A stretch of 64,000 nucleotides of DNA from Candidatus Baltobacteraceae bacterium (GCA_036489885.1 DASXEW010000003.1:682001-746000), one strand, 5' to 3'; numbered from the stretch's first letter, positions 44,967 to 54,210 are shown. The notes: generated by a model from the letters alone, not told the origin. Made by a program: numbers and translations.

Positions 44967-45604
44967 ACGTAGGTATACTTGGCAGCGGCGAAGTCGGCAA
45001 AGCGCTGGCGCGCGCTTTCGTCTCTCGCGGACACATCGTGACGATCGCGTCGCGCGACCCGAAGAGGCTGACGGATTTCGTGCACGAGCATCCGGACAAA
45101 CTGCACGCTGCAACGTTCGAGGAAACGGCACGTGCAGGGGAGCTGCTTGTGCTTGCGACGGCGTTCACCGTTGCAAAAGACGCGATCGAGTTGGCAGGTA
45201 CGGCGAATATTGCCGGCAAGGTGCTCATCGACGTCACCAATCCGCTAAAGCTCGAGCAAGGAAAGGCTCCAACGCTCTCGGTGTCCGGGAACGATTCGGC
45301 TGGTGAATCCGTGCAACGTTGGCTGCCCGGCGTGAGCGTCGTCAAATCGTTCAATACGATCGGGCACGAGCACTTCGTGGATCCGAAGTTTCCGAACGGT
45401 CCGCCGACGATGTTCGTCGCCGGAAACGACGACAAAGCCAAGAACACGGTCGAGCAAATTGCGGAATCGTTCGGCTGGGCGGTCGTCGACGCCGGAACGA
45501 TCGAAGCGTCGCGGTATTTAGAAGCGATGTCGATGCTATGGCTCTCGTATACGATTCGCACGGGTGACGCGCAGCACGCGTTCAAGTGGCTTTCAAAAGC
45601 CTAA
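44963..45604 (+). CDS. F420-dependent NADP oxidoreductase-like Rossmann protein
   Basis: The 213-residue protein starts with a clear NAD(P) motif (NVGILGSGEVGKALARAFVSRGH) and the NADPH-type segment IASRDPKRL. The middle VLIDVTNPLK and VKSFNTIG are typical of the F420H2:NADP oxidoreductase (Fno) family, whose many bacterial members have unknown hydride partners. It overlaps the amidase gene by four bases and the convergent topoisomerase gene by 23 bases. Confidence 0.78.
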   Translation: MNVGILGSGEVGKALARAFVSRGHIVTIASRDPKRLTDFVHEHPDKLHAATFEETARAGELLVLATAFTVAKDAIELAGTANIAGKVLIDVTNPLKLEQGKAPTLSVSGNDSAGESVQRWLPGVSVVKSFNTIGHEHFVDPKFPNGPPTMFVAGNDDKAKNTVEQIAESFGWAVVDAGTIEASRYLEAMSMLWLSYTIRTGDAQHAFKWLSKA

Positions 45605-46592
45605 GCGACGTCTTCAGCTGAGTTTTCGTATCGAGCGCCTTTTCACAGGCCGCAATCAACTTCAGCACGGCCCGTTCGCTGCGCGGTGTCGACGGTAAAC
45701 GCAGGTAACGGCTGTAAACGTCGAGCACGGCGGGATGCACGTACGCTTTGCGGCAGACGGCGATGGTGTTGCCGAGCTGCGACGCGACGCACGCCAATGC
45801 TTCTTTCACGTTGTGTTTGGCCTGGGCAGCGTCCTCGGCCGGTTTCGTGAGATTCCGGATGCATTCGAGCGTCCCGACCCACGTGCGAAAATCTTTGGCG
45901 GAAAAATCGTCGCCCGAAATCTCGCGGATGTACGCGTTCACGTCCTCCGATGTAATGGCGTGGACCATGCCGTCGTCGTCCTGATATTCGAACAACTCTT
46001 GGCCGGGGAGGTCGCGGCAACGCCGTATGATCTTCGCGAGCCGCGCGTCGTCGAGCGCGACGGTCTGCTCCTTACCGGTCTTTCCGCGAAACTTCACCTG
46101 AATCGTCGAACCGCGAACGCGCACGTGCCGTGAGCGCAGTGTCGTCAATCCGAACGATCCGTTGGAACGGCGATACTCTTCGTTTCCGACGCGGATCGCG
46201 GTCCGTTCGAGGAACGTGACTGCGACTGCCAAGACCTTCTCGCGTGTCAGACCTTTGGTGCGGAAGTCGCGCGCGACCGCTTTGCGAATCGCCGGAAGCG
46301 CCGCGCCAAATGCGGCCATGCGGTGGAACTTCGCTTCATCCCGCACTTCGCGCCAGCGTTTGTGGTAGCGATACTGTTTGCGTCCGCGCGCGTCGCGTGC
46401 CGTGGCTTGAATGTGGCCGTTTGGAATCGGACAGACCCATACGTCACGATACGCAGGTGGAATTGCAAGCGCTTTGATGCGGCCAAGCTCGCTCTTGTCT
46501 TTGATCGGCTTGCCGTCCGGATGGAAATACGAAAAGTGCCGGCCGCGCAGTTTGCGGGTGATGCCGGGCCGCGTGTCGTCGACGTAACGCAA
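45582..46592 (-). CDS. DNA topoisomerase IB
   Basis: This poxvirus-type enzyme relaxes supercoils through a 3'-phosphotyrosine. The 336-residue protein has the N-terminal domain (TRKLRGRHFSYFHPDGKPI) and catalytic residues Arg (AIRVGNEEY), Lys (VKFRGKTGKE), Arg (DFRTWVGT) and the probable nucleophile Tyr in RKAYVHPAVLDVY. The TTG at 46592 is the only standard start; the frame stays open about 60 bases upstream with family-like sequence (LAAARDAGLRY), so the true N-terminus may be slightly longer. It lies after dnaE2 on the same strand, perhaps co-expressed under DNA damage. Confidence 0.9.
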   Translation of the reverse strand: MRYVDDTRPGITRKLRGRHFSYFHPDGKPIKDKSELGRIKALAIPPAYRDVWVCPIPNGHIQATARDARGRKQYRYHKRWREVRDEAKFHRMAAFGAALPAIRKAVARDFRTKGLTREKVLAVAVTFLERTAIRVGNEEYRRSNGSFGLTTLRSRHVRVRGSTIQVKFRGKTGKEQTVALDDARLAKIIRRCRDLPGQELFEYQDDDGMVHAITSEDVNAYIREISGDDFSAKDFRTWVGTLECIRNLTKPAEDAAQAKHNVKEALACVASQLGNTIAVCRKAYVHPAVLDVYSRYLRLPSTPRSERAVLKLIAACEKALDTKTQLKTSLRLLKAT

Positions 46593-46673
46593 CCCCGCAT
46601 CGCGGGCGGCTGCGAGGGAATCAAGTGGATGTTGGATATCTGCTGACTTCCCGGCCGTGCGTGCGTATAAACG

Positions 46674-49600
46674 CTAATGGAAGTTTCGAGCACGCACCTT
46701 GTCGGTCGTTCCCTCCGTATCGAGTGGCCAAAAACGGCGTGCGAGCAGATCGGTACAGCCCGATTCTTTTTGCAGTTTGCCCTCGACGATGAGTGCCTGC
46801 GAAAGCTTGATCGGCCGTCGATAACGCTCGAAAACGTCGGGACGCACGATGACGTTGACGAGCCCCGTCTCATCCTCGAGCGTGAGAAAAACAAAGCCTT
46901 TGGCGGTGCCCGGGCGTTGGCGTGTGATCACCATCCCCCCGACTTTGCAGACGAGATTGTTCGGCATCGCTTCTAACCGGTTTGCCGCGAGGACGCCGGC
47001 GCGATCGAGCGCTGCACGAAAGTGCGCGATCGGTTGTGGTCCGGTCGTAAGACCGAGGGAATAAATATCGAAGCGTGTGCGCTCGAGCGGCGCGAGCTCG
47101 CGCAGCTGCGGCTGCGGCTCGACGACTTCCATTCCACGCCCAAGCTCACCGCGCGCTTCACGCTCGTCGAGTCCACGCAGCGCCCACATTGCTTCGCGTC
47201 GTGCCGAAAACCACGGTGCAAATGCACCGGACGCAGCCAGATTCTCGAGCACTTCACGCGAGAGCTGCGTGCGGCGCGCGAACTCGACGATGTTACCGAA
47301 CGCGCCGCGGGCAAGCGCAGCCTCGAGCGCTTTCTTTTGTCCTTCGCCCAGACCGCGCACGATGTGAAAACCGAGCCGTACCGCACCGTCCGGCTCGAGG
47401 GAACTCCACCAACGGCTGGCGTTAACCTCGACGGGTTTGACGGTAACGCCATGCCGGCGTGCGTCGTTGACCAGCACTTCGGTCGAATAGAATCCCATCG
47501 GCTGCACGTTGAGGATCGCGGTCAGAAAGATCGCGGGCTCGTGACATTTGAGGTACGCCGATGCGTACGCAAGCAGCGCAAAGCTGGCGGCGTGCGATTC
47601 AGGGAAACCGTAGTCGGCAAAGCCTTCGAGCATGTGGAACAGCTGCTCGGCGGCCTCTTTGTCGATGCCGTTAGCGACCATACCGCCGACAAGCCTCGGA
47701 TATATCTCGGCCATGCGCGCATGCGAGCGTTTGTGTCCCATGGCGCGGCGTAATTGATCGGCTTGCCCCGGCGTGAAGCCCGCGGCTTCGATCGCCATGC
47801 GCATCCCTTGTTCTTGAAAAAGCGGAACGCCGAGGGTTCGTTCCAAGATCGGCTTGAGCTTGGGATGCGGATAGCTGACCGGCTCCATGCCGCTGCGGCG
47901 CCGCAAGAACGGATGGATCATGTCACCTTGAATCGGCCCCGGGCGAATGATCGCGACCTGAATGACGATATCGTAAAAACGCTTCGGTTTCAGACGCGGG
48001 AGCATCGATTGCTGCGCGCGCGATTCGACCTGAAAGACGCCGATCGAATCGGCGCGTTGGAGCATCTCGAAGGTCGCCGTGTCGTCGGCCGGGATCGTCG
48101 CAAGCGAAAGCGATGCGCGCTCGGGGTAGGCGTTGCAATATTGTTCGAAGGCTTCGCGTAAGAGCGAAAGCATGCCGAGCCCCAGCAAGTCGATCTTGAT
48201 CAGGCCGAGCTCTTGCAGATCGTCTTTATCCCATTGCACGATCGTGCGGTCGCGCATCGTTGCCCATTCGACCGGTGCGACGCACACTAGCGGATCGCGT
48301 GTGATCACCATGCCGCCCGAATGAATGCCCATATGGCGCGGAAAGCCGTCGATGCGCCGGCAGAACGTGTTCATCAACGTTTGGATTTCCGGTTCGACGA
48401 TCGATGTCGCGCCGTCGAGCGCTTCTTGCGCGTCGTATTCACGCGCGACGTTCTCGACTTGCTCGAGCGTCAGTCCCAATGCTTTTCCGAGGTCGCGGAT
48501 CGCCGAGCGCTCGTGATAGGTGATGACTTCGGCGGTCATCGCGGCGTGCGCGCGACCGTAGCGTTCGTAGACATATTGAATGATCTTCTCGCGGTCTTGG
48601 TGCGCAAAGTCGATGTCGATATCCGGAATCTCGCCGCGTTCTTCGGAGAGAAAGCGCTCGAAGAGCAACTCCATGCCGACCGGATCGACGGCGGTGATGC
48701 CGAGCGCATAACAGACTGCAGAATTTGCTGCCGAGCCGCGGCCTTGGCACAAAACGCGCAACTCTTCCGCCGCGCGCACGATGTCCCACACGATCAAGAA
48801 ATAGCCGGCCAGATCCATTCGCGCGATCATGCCGAGCTCGTACTCGAGCTGGCGTTCGACTTTCGGCGCGAGCGGAGTTCCATAGCGGACGGCTGCACCG
48901 CGAAAAACGAGCGTGCGCAAGTAGTTGTGCCGCGTGCCTTCTTCTTCAGGAACGGGAAAATGCGGAAATTGTCCGGTCAGCTTCGTAAGCCGGAAGCGGC
49001 AACGCTGCGCGATTTCGAGCGTGGCCGCGATCGCGCGCGGATACGCCGCAAAGAGATGCGCCATCTGTGCGGCGCTTTTCAAATAATGCTCGTGATTGGG
49101 ACGCAACAGCGTTCCGGCCGTCTGCAACACTTTTTTGTGCTTGATGCAGACCAGTACGTCCGCGAGCAGTGCGTCGTCTTTCATCGCATACGCGACGCCG
49201 TTGGTGGCGACGTATGGGACGCCGAGCTGTTCGGAGATGCGAATCATCCCTTGCGCAAGCACGCCGTCTTGGGGACGCAGATGATGTTGCAGCTCGCAAT
49301 AAAATGCGCCCGGAAACAGGTCGCGCAAGCGCGCGCCGGTCTCGAGTGCGCTGCGTTCGTCACCGGCCTGCAGCGCGCGTTCGCAAAGTCCGTGTGGACC
49401 GCCGGAGAGCGCGACGAGTCCATCCGTCTTACCGTCGAGATCGTCCAGGCGCAAGCGCGCGTCACGCTTGCGTCCGCGCAGTTGCGCGGTCGAGATCGCG
49501 TGCGCGAGATTCGCGTAGCCGCGTTCGCTCTCGGCCAAGAGCACGAGCCGCGCGCCATCTTCCAGCGTCAGCTCGGCGCCGCAGATGGCGGGGATCCCGA

Positions 49601-49781
49601 CTATCCCGGCATGCTTCGCAAAGCGAACCGTGCCATAGACCCCGTCACGATCGGTCAGGGCCAGGCCGGCCAACCCGAGGGCGCGCGCACGCTCAGCCAT
49701 CTCCTCGGGGTGCGACCCCCCCTCGAGGAAAGTGAAGTTTGACCAGGCATGCAGCTCGGCGTAAGCCGCCAGCGAGGACAT
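46674..49781 (-). CDS. dnaE2: Error-prone DNA polymerase III alpha (DnaE2/ImuC)
   Basis: DnaE2 is the polymerase of damage-induced mutagenesis, working with ImuA and ImuB. The 1035-residue protein has the PHP domain at the N-terminus (ELHAWSNFTFLEGGSHPEEM, ALTDRDGVYG), the catalytic Asp motif PDIDIDFAHQ, the YERYG segment, helix-hairpin-helix part and a C-terminal OB domain (VGGMVITRQRPGTAKGFVFLTLEDETG). Length and the lack of a C-terminal clamp/tau tail fit DnaE2 rather than replicative DnaE1. ATG 49781 follows a promoter filled by a LexA box, so induction by the SOS response is strongly suggested. Confidence 0.94.
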   Translation of the reverse strand: MSSLAAYAELHAWSNFTFLEGGSHPEEMAERARALGLAGLALTDRDGVYGTVRFAKHAGIVGIPAICGAELTLEDGARLVLLAESERGYANLAHAISTAQLRGRKRDARLRLDDLDGKTDGLVALSGGPHGLCERALQAGDERSALETGARLRDLFPGAFYCELQHHLRPQDGVLAQGMIRISEQLGVPYVATNGVAYAMKDDALLADVLVCIKHKKVLQTAGTLLRPNHEHYLKSAAQMAHLFAAYPRAIAATLEIAQRCRFRLTKLTGQFPHFPVPEEEGTRHNYLRTLVFRGAAVRYGTPLAPKVERQLEYELGMIARMDLAGYFLIVWDIVRAAEELRVLCQGRGSAANSAVCYALGITAVDPVGMELLFERFLSEERGEIPDIDIDFAHQDREKIIQYVYERYGRAHAAMTAEVITYHERSAIRDLGKALGLTLEQVENVAREYDAQEALDGATSIVEPEIQTLMNTFCRRIDGFPRHMGIHSGGMVITRDPLVCVAPVEWATMRDRTIVQWDKDDLQELGLIKIDLLGLGMLSLLREAFEQYCNAYPERASLSLATIPADDTATFEMLQRADSIGVFQVESRAQQSMLPRLKPKRFYDIVIQVAIIRPGPIQGDMIHPFLRRRSGMEPVSYPHPKLKPILERTLGVPLFQEQGMRMAIEAAGFTPGQADQLRRAMGHKRSHARMAEIYPRLVGGMVANGIDKEAAEQLFHMLEGFADYGFPESHAASFALLAYASAYLKCHEPAIFLTAILNVQPMGFYSTEVLVNDARRHGVTVKPVEVNASRWWSSLEPDGAVRLGFHIVRGLGEGQKKALEAALARGAFGNIVEFARRTQLSREVLENLAASGAFAPWFSARREAMWALRGLDEREARGELGRGMEVVEPQPQLRELAPLERTRFDIYSLGLTTGPQPIAHFRAALDRAGVLAANRLEAMPNNLVCKVGGMVITRQRPGTAKGFVFLTLEDETGLVNVIVRPDVFERYRRPIKLSQALIVEGKLQKESGCTDLLARRFWPLDTEGTTDKVRARNFH

Positions 49782-49789
49782 GGGCGGTC

Positions 49790-49819
49790 ATGGTATCGAA
49801 CATATGTTCGATACGTCAA
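49790..49819 (-). promoter_or_regulatory. SOS promoter of dnaE2
   Basis: On the minus strand TTGACG (49819-49814) and TACCAT (49795-49790) form -35 and -10 hexamers separated by 18 bases. The spacer is almost entirely the LexA-box palindrome. Transcription would start near 49783, about two bases before the ATG at 49781, so the message would be close to leaderless. Confidence 0.65.
49793..49814. promoter_or_regulatory. LexA-type SOS box (dnaE2)
   Basis: A perfect 22-bp palindrome whose 18-bp core is ATCGAACATATGTTCGAT. It contains CGAAC-ATAT-GTTCG, which fits the LexA consensus of Gram-positive and related bacteria (CGAACRNRYGTTCG). The same 18 bases recur at 57118-57135 before imuA. Confidence 0.85.
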
Positions 49820-49854
49820 GGCCTTGTGAAAGATCGGAGCGAGCGCTGCGCTGT

Positions 49855-50733
49855 CTAAGTCGCGACTTTCTCCGAATCTAGATAGTAGGCGTGTACGGCG
49901 GCGATGTCTTCGTTGCCGTACTGCGCTTGCGCGTCGTTGAGGACACCACTAACGGTTGCGATCGCCGGCGTCGTGCGGTGGAATTCGTTCGCAAGTGCAA
50001 GGAAGTAGCGGACGTCCTTTGCCATGAGCTTGAGCTGAAAGTTCGGCGAGAAATCGCTGTTGAACATTTTGGGCAGCTTGTTGCGTGAGAGACGGCATGC
50101 GAAGGCGCCGTGCTCGCTCAAAAACTCGAGCGCAGCTTTCTGATCGACTCCCGAGGCTTTTACGAGCGTCGCGCTCTCGGCCATGGCGGTCGTGAGCGTC
50201 GCCGAGATCGCGTTGTTGCACAACTTGACGGTCGCACCCGAGCCTGCGGGTCCGAAATAGAAACGCGCTTGGCCCATCACGTCGAACAGCGGAGAAGCTG
50301 CGTCATAATCGCTTTTCTCGCCGCCGACGATGAAGACAAGCTTGCCGTTAGCAGCTTCGTTACGGCTGCCGGTCACCGGCGCGTCGAGAAAGCGCAGACC
50401 GTTTTGCTTGGCTTCCTGCGCGCAGCGTCGCGACATCCCGGGCGTCACCGTGCTCGAGTCGATGAAGAGCGCACCTTTCTTAGCGGCGCGCATCACACCA
50501 CGCTCGCCGAGCAATACTTCCTCGACGGCGGGATCGTCACTGAGCATCGTGATCACAACGTCGGCGCCGGCGGCTGCTGCTTGCGGTGTCGCCGCGAGCG
50601 TACCGCCTTTGGCTTTGAGTGGTTCGCCGCGCGAGGCGGTGCGATTGTAGCCAACGACGCTGTGGCCGGCCGCGAGCAAACATTGCGCCATGCCGAGCCC
50701 CATCGTTCCCAGACCAATGAATCCGATCTTCAT
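49855..50733 (-). CDS. 3-hydroxyisobutyrate dehydrogenase-family NAD-binding protein
   Basis: The 292-residue beta-hydroxyacid dehydrogenase begins KIGFIGLGTMGLGMAQCLLAAGH, the family signature, and has the catalytic Lys in GSGATVKLCNNAI, and DAPVTGS. Such enzymes oxidise 3-hydroxyisobutyrate, tartronate semialdehyde or succinic semialdehyde-type compounds. ATG 50733, with GAGG before it, is preferred to GTG 50739. Substrate not predictable from sequence; valine breakdown would fit a liv system but the gene is 20 kb away. Confidence 0.88.
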   Translation of the reverse strand: MKIGFIGLGTMGLGMAQCLLAAGHSVVGYNRTASRGEPLKAKGGTLAATPQAAAAGADVVITMLSDDPAVEEVLLGERGVMRAAKKGALFIDSSTVTPGMSRRCAQEAKQNGLRFLDAPVTGSRNEAANGKLVFIVGGEKSDYDAASPLFDVMGQARFYFGPAGSGATVKLCNNAISATLTTAMAESATLVKASGVDQKAALEFLSEHGAFACRLSRNKLPKMFNSDFSPNFQLKLMAKDVRYFLALANEFHRTTPAIATVSGVLNDAQAQYGNEDIAAVHAYYLDSEKVAT

Positions 50734-50740
50734 ATCCACC

Positions 50741-51624
50741 TCACAAGCTAAGCGTTCCGCGTAGAACCGTTACTGCTTCACCGCCGACCTCGACGGCTTC
50801 GATTGCATCGCCGTTTCCGATGACGCTGATGTACCCGCGCCCCGGGCGCCCGACATGATCGCCTTGCGCGATCTTATAGCTGCGCTCCTCGATCAAACCG
50901 TAGTGCGCGCAATATGCAGCCATCCCGCCGCTCGCCGAGCCGGTGAACGGGTCTTCGACGATGCCCCCAAAATCGGCGAAGTGCCGTGAGACGACGGCTA
51001 CGTCACCGCCGGTTTCGCGCGCGAAGACATGCACGCTGAAGTAGTCCTTGCCGTCGACGTCGCTAAAAAGTTTGCGCACATCGGCCCGCGCCCGCGCGAG
51101 CGCTTCGGTGTCGCGCAGCGCGATCATCAACTGCGGCGTACCGGTCGAGACGGTTTGCGGTAGGGGATGTTCGTCGAGAAAATCGTCTTCGCCGAGATCG
51201 AGTGCCTTTGCAAAGAGCTCGCGCGGATACTTGCGTAAATACTTTGGCGCGAGCTGACGCATCACGTAACGCCTCCTAGCATGTTCGCGCTCGATCCGCA
51301 CCGGGACGATTCCGGCCGGCTCTCGAGCGTGATGCTTGCGCGGTCTTCGCCGATGATGCCGAGCTCGCAGAGGGTGTGCACGGTTGCCACCGTCGGATGC
51401 CCTGCCATCGGGATCTCGGAGTACGGCGTGAAGTACCGCACGCGAAAATCGGCACGCTCGCCCGGAAAGACATAGGCCGTCTCGGAAAGATTCATCTCGC
51501 GCGCGATGCGTTGCATCAGCGCATCGTCCAGGCCGCGCGCATCGGGAAGGACCGCGCAGGGATTCCCTTCGAGCGGTTTCGAGGCGAATGCGTCGACCTG
51601 TATGACCTCGTAGTTCACGCCCAC
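50741..51624 (-). pseudogene. PhzF-family isomerase, frameshifted
   Basis: Two frames together make one PhzF protein. The first (from about GTG 51624 or 51618) reads VIQVDAFASKPLEGNPCAVLPDA, with the family's catalytic Glu in MNLSETAYVF and MAGHPTVA, and stops at 51262. The second, in a different frame, continues with AGIVPVRIEREHA to DPFTGSASGGMAAY and stops at 50741. The junction is near 51314-51322, where one base appears to be missing (S-R then A-G-I-V). PhzF enzymes isomerise phenazine precursors or related acids. Real pseudogene or sequence error cannot be told apart here. Confidence 0.82.
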
Positions 51625-51639
51625 ATCCTGGAGGCAAAA

Positions 51640-52028
51640 ATGCGCAAAGTCAACGTTCGTAATATTGAAGAGATCAAGTGGGACTCACCCAAAGGACGCT
51701 TCAAAGGCGCCGGCAAGGAGATCTCGGAGGCGCTCGGGCGCGATCCGGCCTCGACCGACGTCATGAAGCGTCATCCATTCGACGTCGAGATCTTACGCGT
51801 CGAGCCTGGTCAAACGCCGTACGTGTATCATCTGCACAGCCAGCAGTGGGAGTTCTATCAGGTCATCTCGGGCCGGGCGGTAGCGCGGATTTAGTGGTCT
51901 TCGTCGTCGCGGACAATCCATTCGGTGAATTTTCGTATTATCCGGACAGCAAAAAATGGAGTATCTCCTTGCCGAAGCGAATGCGGATACGATCGGAACC
52001 ACTCGATTACTTCGATGGCGAAGAATAG
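51640..52028 (+). pseudogene. Cupin protein with internal deletion and frameshift
   Basis: ATG 51640 has GGAGG upstream. The first part reads VYHLHSQQWEFYQVISGRAVARI, a cupin strand with metal-ligand His in HLHS, then stops at 51894. Another frame carries the expected C-terminal part (ADLVVFVVADNPFGEFSYYPDSKKW) to TAG 52028. Between them the family normally has about 35-40 residues holding the second metal-binding motif; these are missing. The join sits at a short GCGCGGAT, which could be one survivor of a direct repeat pair. The remaining protein cannot form the full barrel. Confidence 0.75.
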
Positions 52029-52036
52029 GAGGGCGC

Positions 52037-52786
52037 ATGAAACGGATTTCTCTCGTAGTGTTGACAGCCTTGCTTTGCACGGGCGTTGCGCAAAGTGCGA
52101 ACTCGTATAGCGGTCCCGTAACGCCGCTTGGGAACGGGACGGCACGCCTGGTGCTTCTCACCGATTCCAACAACATACCGACGTCGCTCTCCCTCGTGCT
52201 CGATGAGGGCGCGCTTATGGGGCTGCCGCCGAACGATAAGAAAGAGGGCGAGTGGGAGTATCTGGTTCCGATGCCGCCCGGACCGAATACCGGTATCGAT
52301 CACGTCGCGATCGATTGGAATCCGCACGGCCATATTCCGCCGGGTATCTACACGGTTCCGCACTTCGATTTCCATTTCTATATGATCGATCGCAAGCACC
52401 AGCTCGCGGTCGCCTTTCCGAAGCAGGAGAAAGATCCCGCGGCCCGCGTCACCAACGCAACGATCATTCCGCCCGGATACGAAGTTGTGCCGATGACCGC
52501 ATCGGATCAGATGGGCGTGCACGCTATTAACCCGGCCTCGCCCGAGTTTCACGGCAAGCCGTTTACCGCGACGTTCATCTACGGTTACTACAACGGCCGG
52601 TTGACTTTTCTCGAACCGATGATCACGCGCAAGTTCCTCTTGTCGCATCCGAACGTGACGTTTCACATCCCGACGCCCTCGAAGTACAGCTATCCCGGGT
52701 ACTATCCGACAACGTATAGCGTACGTTATGCGCCGGTGCATCGCACCTACGTTATTCAGCTAGCCGGCTTCAAACACTTCAACTAG
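52037..52786 (+). CDS. Exported TTHB210-like (DUF5602) protein
   Basis: ATG 52037 has GGAGGG nine bases before it. The 249-residue product has a signal peptide (ISLVVLTALLCTGVAQS) and a domain with the segments EWEYLVPMPPG and HIPPGIYTVPHFDFHFYMI (about 100-120), the mark of TTHB210-like proteins. Their function is unknown; the His/Asp-rich HFDFHFY could bind metal. It ends with CTAG shared with the convergent acetyltransferase gene. Confidence 0.7.
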   Translation: MKRISLVVLTALLCTGVAQSANSYSGPVTPLGNGTARLVLLTDSNNIPTSLSLVLDEGALMGLPPNDKKEGEWEYLVPMPPGPNTGIDHVAIDWNPHGHIPPGIYTVPHFDFHFYMIDRKHQLAVAFPKQEKDPAARVTNATIIPPGYEVVPMTASDQMGVHAINPASPEFHGKPFTATFIYGYYNGRLTFLEPMITRKFLLSHPNVTFHIPTPSKYSYPGYYPTTYSVRYAPVHRTYVIQLAGFKHFN

Positions 52787-53634
52787 CGAAAGAGAACGAT
52801 TCCGTAGTCGCCGGCCGGACGGAAGCCCAGCGCTTCGTACGCACGCTGGGCGGCAGCGTTCGTCTCACTCGTGAAGAGGAACGCTTTGCTCTCGCCGGCT
52901 TCGCGCGCCATCAAGAGTGAGCCGGCGACGACGCTGCGTGCATAGCCTCGCCCACGCCGTTCGGGCGGCGTATAAACGCCGCCGATCTGGACTGCGCCGT
53001 TTGCGATTCCGTGAAACGACGATTTTGCGACGATGTTCTCGTCCATCTCGAGAACGAATAGTATGTGCTCGGCCATATCGCGTTCGAGCCCATCGCGGAG
53101 TCTCGTCCGCAGCTCCGAAGTATCGGTATCTCCGAAGTTCTCCGTGTTTTCGGCGACGGCGAAATCCGTAAGGACCGCAAGATCCTCGGACCGTGCGCGC
53201 CGGCAACGCACCTCGCCGGAATTCAACCCTTCGGGCGTCTGCACGTATGCGAGCTCGACTGCGTAGAGAACCTCTTTGCTGTTGTAGCGCGTGGGCCGCT
53301 CGGCAAATCCAAGTGCCTTACGCGCTTCGTTGATCTGATCCCATGGACCGACCAAACCCTCGCAGGATCGCGAGCTTTCACGAAGCGCCGCCGCGCCGAG
53401 CTCCGCTGCATGGCGCGGCGCTTGAAAGATGAGATAGTTGTTCCAATAGTGCGCGACGACGCCGGCGAGCGTGTCACCGTCGAAGGCACCGACGTAGACA
53501 CCTTGATACGGCTTGCCTTCGTATAGAAATCCGTCGGCGACGAGATTCGCAACCAGGATGAACGAGCTTTGCAATCGCGGGCCGAGGAACGATTGCACCG
53601 CGCTTTCGTCGGAGGGACCGAGGCGGCGAATCAC
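52783..53634 (-). CDS. GNAT-family acetyltransferase (two-domain)
   Basis: The GTG at 53634 overlaps the stop of the preceding acetyltransferase gene (GTGA) and gives 283 residues. The C-terminal half is a full GNAT domain: ENIVAKSSFHGI, GGVYTPPERRGRGYARSVVAG (the acetyl-CoA loop RxxGxG/A), and NAAAQRAYEALGF. The first half (RRLGPSDESAVQSFL...GVYVGAFDGDTLAGVVAHYWNNYLIFQ) resembles a degenerate GNAT domain. Substrate unknown. Confidence 0.85.
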   Translation of the reverse strand: MIRRLGPSDESAVQSFLGPRLQSSFILVANLVADGFLYEGKPYQGVYVGAFDGDTLAGVVAHYWNNYLIFQAPRHAAELGAAALRESSRSCEGLVGPWDQINEARKALGFAERPTRYNSKEVLYAVELAYVQTPEGLNSGEVRCRRARSEDLAVLTDFAVAENTENFGDTDTSELRTRLRDGLERDMAEHILFVLEMDENIVAKSSFHGIANGAVQIGGVYTPPERRGRGYARSVVAGSLLMAREAGESKAFLFTSETNAAAQRAYEALGFRPAGDYGIVLFR

Positions 53635-54170
53635 CCGCGTGCGATGCGGTACAGAACGTGCGGCCGCAGACGATGGCCTTCGGGAATTTTCGGGTGCTCG
53701 AAATCTGCGGTTGGGTCGTACGTCATTCCGAGGCGTTCCATAACGCGCTGCGAGCGCAGGTTGATCTTTGCGGTCATCGCGACGACTTCGCGCCAGCCTA
53801 GCCGGTTGAACGCCAAATCGAGCGCAGCTCGCGCGCCTTCCGTTGCGTAGCCGTATCCCCACGCTTCCGGCAGAAAACGCCATCCGATCTCGTACGCGGG
53901 CGTAAACTTCGCCTGGAACGGAATGTCTTGCAACGCGATCACGCCCGCAAATGGAAACCGGTCTTTCACTTCCGCGACGAACCAACCGTAGCCGTCGTGC
54001 TCCAGCTCGACTTGTATCAACTGAGCGGATGCTACGGACTCATCGCGATCGTACGTGCGCAAGAAAAATTCCATTACTCTTGGATCGGCGTTGAGCCGCG
54101 CCCATGGGTCGAAGTCTGCTTGCGTCCACGAGCGTAAGCGCATCCGCGGCGTTTCGATCAAAGGGGTCAT
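53631..54170 (-). CDS. RimJ/RimL-type GNAT acetyltransferase
   Basis: ATG 54170 gives 179 residues beginning TPLIETPRMRLRSWTQADFDPWARL, the usual RimJ/RimL start; the frame stays open upstream to 54224 but that part overlaps the divergent aldo/keto reductase gene. The acetyl-CoA loop is GYGYATEGARAAL, followed by NLRSQRVMERLGM. This group acetylates protein N-termini, polyamines or small amines. It overlaps the following GNAT gene by four bases. Confidence 0.88.
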   Translation of the reverse strand: MTPLIETPRMRLRSWTQADFDPWARLNADPRVMEFFLRTYDRDESVASAQLIQVELEHDGYGWFVAEVKDRFPFAGVIALQDIPFQAKFTPAYEIGWRFLPEAWGYGYATEGARAALDLAFNRLGWREVVAMTAKINLRSQRVMERLGMTYDPTADFEHPKIPEGHRLRPHVLYRIARG

Positions 54171-54210
54171 CGGCTGAGGTTCTTTCTGCACGCCGTAGAA
54201 GAAGCATTGT

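Noticed and set aside
46593-46673. Separate small gene between dnaE2 and topoisomerase IB
   Set aside because: The open frame is continuous with the topoisomerase and looks like its N-terminus.
50741-51624. phzF as a recoded (Sec or programmed frameshift) gene
   Set aside because: The break is a change of frame at a GC-rich place without a slippery heptamer, and the first frame ends at an ordinary stop well past the homology break.
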